From: Ostrinia nubilalis
Lineage: Eukaryota > Arthropoda > Insecta > Lepidoptera > Crambidae
Length of the DNA stretch: 64,000 bases
Assembly (NCBI RefSeq): GCF_963855985.1
Contig: NC_087110.1
Location: 11,027,001 to 11,091,000, forward strand
Reading direction: 5' to 3'
The notes beneath the pieces are model-generated. The model worked only from the letters and a program-made list of their open reading frames with translations, made no database searches and had not been told where the DNA came from. Of the stretch, positions 53,251-64,000 are shown one piece after another (the stretch's first letter is position 1; every line of letters begins with the position of its first letter). A program made the translations under genes and the position numbers.

Positions 53251-53540
53251 CGGCCGTTTGGTGTAGTGGTTCAGAACGGACTACTATGCCGAGAGGTTCC
53301 GGGTTCGATTCCCGGCCAGGCTGAAATTGAAATGATGAATTTTAATTTCTGTGACGGGTCTGGGTGTTTTCTATGTATAATAATAATATGTATTTACATA
53401 TTTACAAAAAAAAGTATTTAAGTATGTTTATATCCGTCGTCCCCAATTTGCACCCATAGTACAAGCTTTATTTAGTTTGGGGCTAGCGGCGCAGTGTAAA
53501 ATGACCAAGGATTATTATTTATTTTGTTATTTATTTATTA
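53251..53540 (+). mobile_element. tRNA-derived SINE, full length or nearly so
   Basis: The head resembles a tRNA, with an A box TGGTGTAGTGGTTCAGAA and a B box GGGTTCGATTCCC (53301-53313), the internal RNA polymerase III promoter. The anticodon arm does not fold well, so it is not a working tRNA gene. The body runs through AAGTATTTAAGTATGTTTAT, TACAAGCTTTATTTAGTTTG and CAGTGTAAAATGACCAAGGA to an AT-rich end. Headless copies lie at 2352-2445 and 23245-23418. Confidence 0.8.
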
Positions 53541-53544
53541 TCTT

Positions 53545-54215
53545 TCCACCTCCAATCCCTTTCACACCTCTCCAAACCCCGCGATAATTTCGCGACGATC
53601 AAACGCATTTCGTATGCGCGCGCTCGCTCAAATCGCTCGAGTCTGCGCGCGCACCGAATGTTAACTAAGGAACGTGACGTGTATAGCCCAAATGATTTAT
53701 TGTACGACAGATTGATTGTAATAACAGTGTCGTTCATGTAATTATTCGCAATTCTTCTTCTGAAACGTCTAATAATTACTGTTCACGTACCGACAATAAC
53801 GTCAACCGCGGTTTTGTTTCGGTTCGATTTTTTTTAATAAATAAATAATCCCAAACTAAACTTACCTTTATATGTACTTTAAAAGAAAACCATACGAGGT
53901 TAACGTAAATGGATGCTTTTTACAGTGAGACAAAGCAAAGAGCACAAGCATTTTATATCCAAAGTTATGTATGTTATACAGTGTGTAACAAAAATCCTTG
54001 TTCATAAAACTTAAGAAACGTCATAATGACGTAGTAGACGCCGCTCAGTAAGAAAATCTCTTTAGTAAAAACTAATGTATGTAGTTATAATATTATGTTA
54101 AATAATATTCATCTAGTATATTAAATAGCCTGTATTTAATTTTATTTATGCAGTCTTGTGCCCATTTTACAAGCTTTATTTTCAATTTGCGATGATTTTT
54201 TCAAAAGTTTTTCAT
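53545..54215. other. Intergenic stretch, nothing recognised
   Basis: A 68-aa frame at 53531-53737 has no motif. ATTTCGCGACGATCAAACGC marks a short GC-rich island near 53580-53660 with CGCGCGC words; its role is unknown. Confidence 0.4.
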
Positions 54216-54223
54216 CAACATCA

Positions 54224-54478
54224 TCATCATCATTTCAGCCACAGGACGTCCACTGCTGAACATAGGCCTCCCCCAATGACTTCCACATCGCACGGTTGGT
54301 AGCGGCCTGCGTCCAGCGCTTCCCTGCTACCTTTATGATATCGTCGGTCCACCTTGTGGGGGACGACGTCCCACGCTGTGTTTTCCGGTACGCGGCCTCC
54401 ATTCCAGAACCTTGCTGCCCCATCGGCCGTCGGTTCTGCGTACTATGTGCCCTACCCATTGCCACTTCAGCTTGCTAA
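54224..54478 (-). mobile_element. RTE-like LINE 3' fragment upstream of the chymotrypsin gene
   Basis: The minus strand encodes RWTDDIIKVAGKRWTQAATN and then RAMWKSLGEAYVQQWTSCG, stop, GAT tail. The upstream part GTGGGACGTCGTCCCC shows a small duplication that breaks the frame. Confidence 0.85.
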
Positions 54479-54812
54479 TCCGTCGGGCTAGGTATGTCAG
54501 CGACTTTAGTTCGTTAATTTGATATTGTAAGTTATTAAAAAAAGTTTTTTTTAATCACATCATCGTTTACCTTAAGAATAATAAATGTACTTTTATCTAG
54601 ATTGCATGAGGCACAATTTAAATTTATTAGGAACAATTCACTATAGGGGTATCACCATAGCTATTTAGCGCACCACTCACGCGCATCATGTATGACGCAA
54701 AACGGCATGTCAAACTAGACATTATAGCACCTTAAGTCCTTGCAATTAGGTCGATTTTACAACAATAATGTACAGCTTGAAGTTCTGTCGTCGGTACAAG
54801 ATAACTGATTTG

Positions 54813-54819
54813 TATAAAA
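54813..54819 (+). promoter_or_regulatory. TATA box of the chymotrypsin-like gene
   Basis: TATAAAA lies 28 bases before the initiator TCAGTT at 54841. The spacing is that of a standard arthropod core promoter. Confidence 0.75.
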
Positions 54820-54840
54820 CTGAAAAATCTATTCAAAGTG

Positions 54841-54846
54841 TCAGTT
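54841..54846 (+). promoter_or_regulatory. Initiator (TCAGTT) of the chymotrypsin-like gene
   Basis: It matches the arthropod initiator TCAGT. Transcription starting at its A would leave a 5' leader of about 25 bases before the ATG at 54868. Confidence 0.7.
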
Positions 54847-54867
54847 GTTTACTGAAGAGAGAGCAAA

Positions 54868-61211
<6,344 letters not shown>

Positions 61212-61267
61212 TTAAGAATGCAGTCAGCTACTAAAATGTCTGTTATTTAACGAACTAATTTTTAATT

Positions 61268-61273
61268 AATAAA
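61268..61273 (+). promoter_or_regulatory. Poly(A) signal of the chymotrypsin-like gene
   Basis: AATAAA lies 57 bases after the stop codon. Confidence 0.7.
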
Positions 61274-61389
61274 TGAATACTGTAAATATTTAAAAGCTGA
61301 CTTTTCTTTAAAAAAATTCATTAGCAACTAAAGGACAAATATGCGAACTTAAGGCTTCCCCAACGCGTCTTTCCAGCGTGGGGAGTGTA

Positions 61390-61718
61390 TAGGGTTGCCA
61401 GGCGTCCGGATTTAGCCGGACATGTTTGGCTTTTTAGGGGCTTGTCCGGCCAAATATTGTCTTGTCCGGCCTGTCCGGCTTTTGTTAGGCTTTTTATGTG
61501 GCTGCCGCGCCAGTCGAAACTCGAGCCACAGAAGAATAATGTTCATTCAATGATTATAGTACCCACATGAGCTATGACGCTTATTGCACCCCCCCCCCCC
61601 CCCCCCCCGTGACATGGTACGTTAGCTATTTAAAAGGTATGTCCGGCTTTTAGGGCAAAATGTCCGGCCAAATGAAGCACAGAGTCCGGCTTTTGTGTTT
61701 TTGGACCTGGCAACCCTA
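61390..61718. mobile_element. hAT-like MITE with 8-bp target duplication GGAGTGTA
   Basis: GGAGTGTA stands at 61382-61389 and 61719-61726. The ends TAGGGTTGCCAGG and CCTGGCAACCCTA are perfect mirrors. Both halves hold repeated TGTCCGGCC/GGCCGGACA words, and a run of about 20 C (61591-61609) sits in the middle. It split an older dispersed repeat (GGAGTGTAGGCCAAATCC). Confidence 0.9.
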
Positions 61719-61788
61719 GGAGTGTAGGCCAAATCCTCACTTCCTAGTTAAATTAAATAGGGTTGTGCTGACCTGCAGTGGAGACTAG

Positions 61789-62260
61789 CGCCCGTATTCT
61801 TAAACGATGCTTGCTTAACTGAAACAGCAAATCGAACGCACAGCGTTGATAGCACATAGCAACAAGCACATATTAAAAGTACCTTAATGAAAAAGGGCTA
61901 CTATAAAGTCGATGATTATTTAAAAGATAAAAATGTTTGGGATGCGTAACTGCCTAGCTCGCATAAATATTTATATTAACTATGTATTTTGAAAACCTGT
62001 AAACCTTTGAAAAAGAGGCTGACAATAGTGTCTGAGTTTCTTGCGCTGCTTCTTCTCAGCACTGGCCCATTTATTGTCCTGAAGCAGTGGTAGGGTTAAT
62101 ACTGGGACGTGTAAAAGTGCTTTTTTAAAGCCTACTTACAGAAATAAATGAGTTTTACTGAGTTTTACTGAGTTTTTTACTGATAGAGGTCTGTGATTGG
62201 TTCGGGTGTCACCCTGTGCGTCGATGTGAGACCTCATAGTAATGTTTGTAAATACGGGCG
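61789..62260. mobile_element. MITE with CGCCCGTATTC ends, copy 3, split by an unknown insert
   Basis: The left end CGCCCGTATTCTTAAACGAT and the right end GTAAATACGGGCG belong to the family at 3216 and 41003. The body is interrupted from about 61853 to 62180 by unrelated DNA, with GATAG at both junctions. Confidence 0.7.
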
Positions 62261-62264
62261 GAAA

Positions 62265-63410
62265 TGACCTGAAGATGACAATAACTTTATGAATGAAATA
62301 AAAAGACAAATTGAAATTATGTAAAAACATTTATTACAATAATCATCACACCATGCGTAATTCTAATATCACAGTATCAGTGTCGTGATTTCCAGCATTT
62401 TTATTTAAATCCAAAAATATTTTAAGATTTTCAAACAGAATAAATTTTAAATCATATAAAATTCTTACATATTCACGACTTTTTTTGTTCGTAAAAAATA
62501 TCAATAATTTTTCGCACACATAGAAAATTGTTTTAAAGTATCAAACTTATAAAATACTCAGTCATGCATTAACAAATACCATAAAATTATTAAATTAGTA
62601 TTAATTCTAAATGCTGATAAATTGTGGAATATAAATCAATGATCCCTTATTAAAATTTCTTCATAAAGATGGGTGGATAAAAATAGATATTTTAATAAAT
62701 AATTATTAATAGATTGCTTATCGTAACAACAAAGAGTTGTTAATCTATATTTTTTACAATAAATTAATATCTGTTACGATAACTTTTATTATACGTTTTT
62801 TTCACAGGAGCGTACTAAGATTTTGAGAAAGAAAAAATATTTTTCTCATCATCTATTAAAAGTTATTTTAAGTAGATGAAACTAAAATTGAACGCATTTT
62901 TTAGTAAATCATGATGGCAATTTTACGGTGGGATTTAATTTGTTTTTATAACCACCACAATCAATTTACAAATTTTAAACAGCATAATATTAACTTTGTA
63001 ACTGGTACAAATATTAATGTATTAAAACATAATAACAACTAGAGCTATAGAGAGACATTAGACAAAATGTGTTTCTAATGTGTGTGACAAAGTGGAACAC
63101 AAAATTTTTACTTGAGCAAGTAAAGTAATTTAAACGATAAATTATGTTCGATATCTTGATTAAACTGATTAATCAGTAATGCCTCTGATCAAAGCAATCA
63201 AGTTTTAAAAACACACTTATGTGCGTTACAGGACGATACACAAATATCGGACTCAAGTTTAAGTGTTTTAATACGGCCCTGAATCTGTCACGTATTTTCA
63301 TATTTTAAAACGACGCTCAAAACTCAATTCAAATTCAATAACATAAGAATCCATTCTTGAATGAAGACCCACATAAGCGTCATTCCACAATAAATGCACT
63401 AAGAAAAAAA
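62265..63410. other. AT-rich stretch, probably 3' untranslated or intergenic
   Basis: No coding frame of note. It lies downstream of the minus-strand exon at 63415-63769 and could include its 3' untranslated region. Confidence 0.4.
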
Positions 63411-63414
63411 TAGG

Positions 63415-63769
63415 TTACAACATCTCCAATACATAAATGGAGGCGATAATAAGAACTACCCTCAATCTGATCCAAAGATAATCGAATAACTCCGTCATTT
63501 CTTCATTTATCGTATCGTAAATCGATCCAGAATCGTTTAGGACGAAATTCTTCGAGTCTTTCGAGAAATCTCTGCCGAAAACGCCGAAAGTTAGCAAGTT
63601 ATCTGCATTTGTAACTTCTAAAGTCACCTGTTTACTGTTGGCGGCCATTTTGAAGGCTTCAGGCTCAATTTTAGAGCCTGTCGTCAATATAATGGGGTAT
63701 TGTATGGTTTCGGTAAAGTTGCCAGTGATAGAGATCTTCTCGAACTTGACGTTTGTACTGTTTTGGGAC
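63415..63769 (-). CDS. Last coding exon of an unrecognised minus-strand gene
   Basis: After the acceptor TTTTCCAG (63770 upward) the frame runs 118 codons to a stop, entering in phase 2 (one base left over at the start). It encodes SQNSTNVKFEKISITGNFTE, then a mixed beta-like stretch (SKQVTLEVTNADNLLTFGVF), an acidic part and a hydrophobic end RLRVVLIIASIYVLEML. The end could be a membrane anchor or a lipid-modification signal. Potential N-glycosylation sites (NST, NFT) suggest a secreted or surface protein. Upstream exons lie beyond the right edge. I do not recognise the family. Confidence 0.6.
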
Positions 63770-63894
63770 CTGGAAAAGAAGGAGACATAACTTTAGAATA
63801 AAACAATGGTGAAAACTTTTAGAAATGCATACAAAAAAGTTTAGTTATGTCTTCAGTGTGCTAACATGACTATTGAATAATTAAATATTAATAA

Positions 63895-64000
63895 TTCCTA
63901 TGTAGCCAGGCATATATGTACAGCTTGACCACCAATAAAACCCAACCAGTACCATCACCCACCACCCAGAACTAACTTGACCTTCAGTCAAGTTAGTTCC
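63895..64000 (-). repeat. Dispersed repeat, family of 7270-7400
   Basis: TGTAGCCAGGCATATATGTA and CAGCTTGACC mirror the GTCAAGCTGTA..TCCTGGCTA core. The last bases contain an inverted pair, AACTTGACC / GTCAAGTT. Confidence 0.5.

Noticed and set aside
53251..53323. Second tRNA gene
   Set aside because: A and B boxes are present, but the anticodon arm does not fold and a SINE body follows; it is a SINE head.

Overview
The window looks like nuclear DNA of a moth or butterfly (Lepidoptera). It is AT-rich, has intron-bearing protein genes, and carries several repeats I associate with that order: Lep1-type Helitrons ending in CTAGT, RTE-like LINE tails ending in (GAT)n, tRNA-derived SINEs, a BEL/Pao element, a Ty3/gypsy element and many short inverted-repeat DNA transposons. 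The order-level call rests on remembered family resemblance and was not tested by a search.

Layout. Bases 1-2230 hold the 3' part of a BEL/Pao retrotransposon. Bases 2.2-23.6 kb have no convincing host gene. They hold Helitrons (two of them split by later insertions), RTE fragments, several MITEs and a 1.94 kb element with 34-bp identical terminal inverted repeats. Bases 23.68-30.53 kb are a complete Ty3/gypsy element on the minus strand, with 328-bp LTRs that look identical and one open 1,657-aa gag-pol frame. Bases 31.9-37.4 kb are a nest of mobile DNA: a TIR-bounded element of about 5.4 kb encloses a foldback palindrome, whose left arm was later split by a non-LTR retrotransposon and by a hAT-like MITE. 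Bases 38.3-43.9 kb hold further nested hAT-like and mariner-like elements and a perfect 36-bp hairpin.

Host genes. Two genes of the chymotrypsin (S1) fold stand back to back. On the plus strand, bases 54.87-61.21 kb encode a seven-exon secreted chymotrypsin-like protease of 277 aa with an intact His-Asp-Ser triad, a RIVGG activation site, a TATA box and an initiator. On the minus strand, bases 43.87-50.21 kb encode a related secreted protein that has lost the catalytic His and Asp and carries an unusual C-terminal exon; it is read as a serine protease homolog. An intact tRNA-Leu(CAG) gene lies in intron 1 of the active protease. The last exon of an unrecognised minus-strand gene lies at 63.4-63.8 kb.

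How the parts relate. The two proteases have TCAGTT initiator motifs and face away from each other across about 4.6 kb. The gypsy primer-binding site matches the 3' end of the same kind of tRNA-Leu encoded in this window. Most remaining DNA is repeat debris that records insertion order through target duplications and element-in-element nesting.
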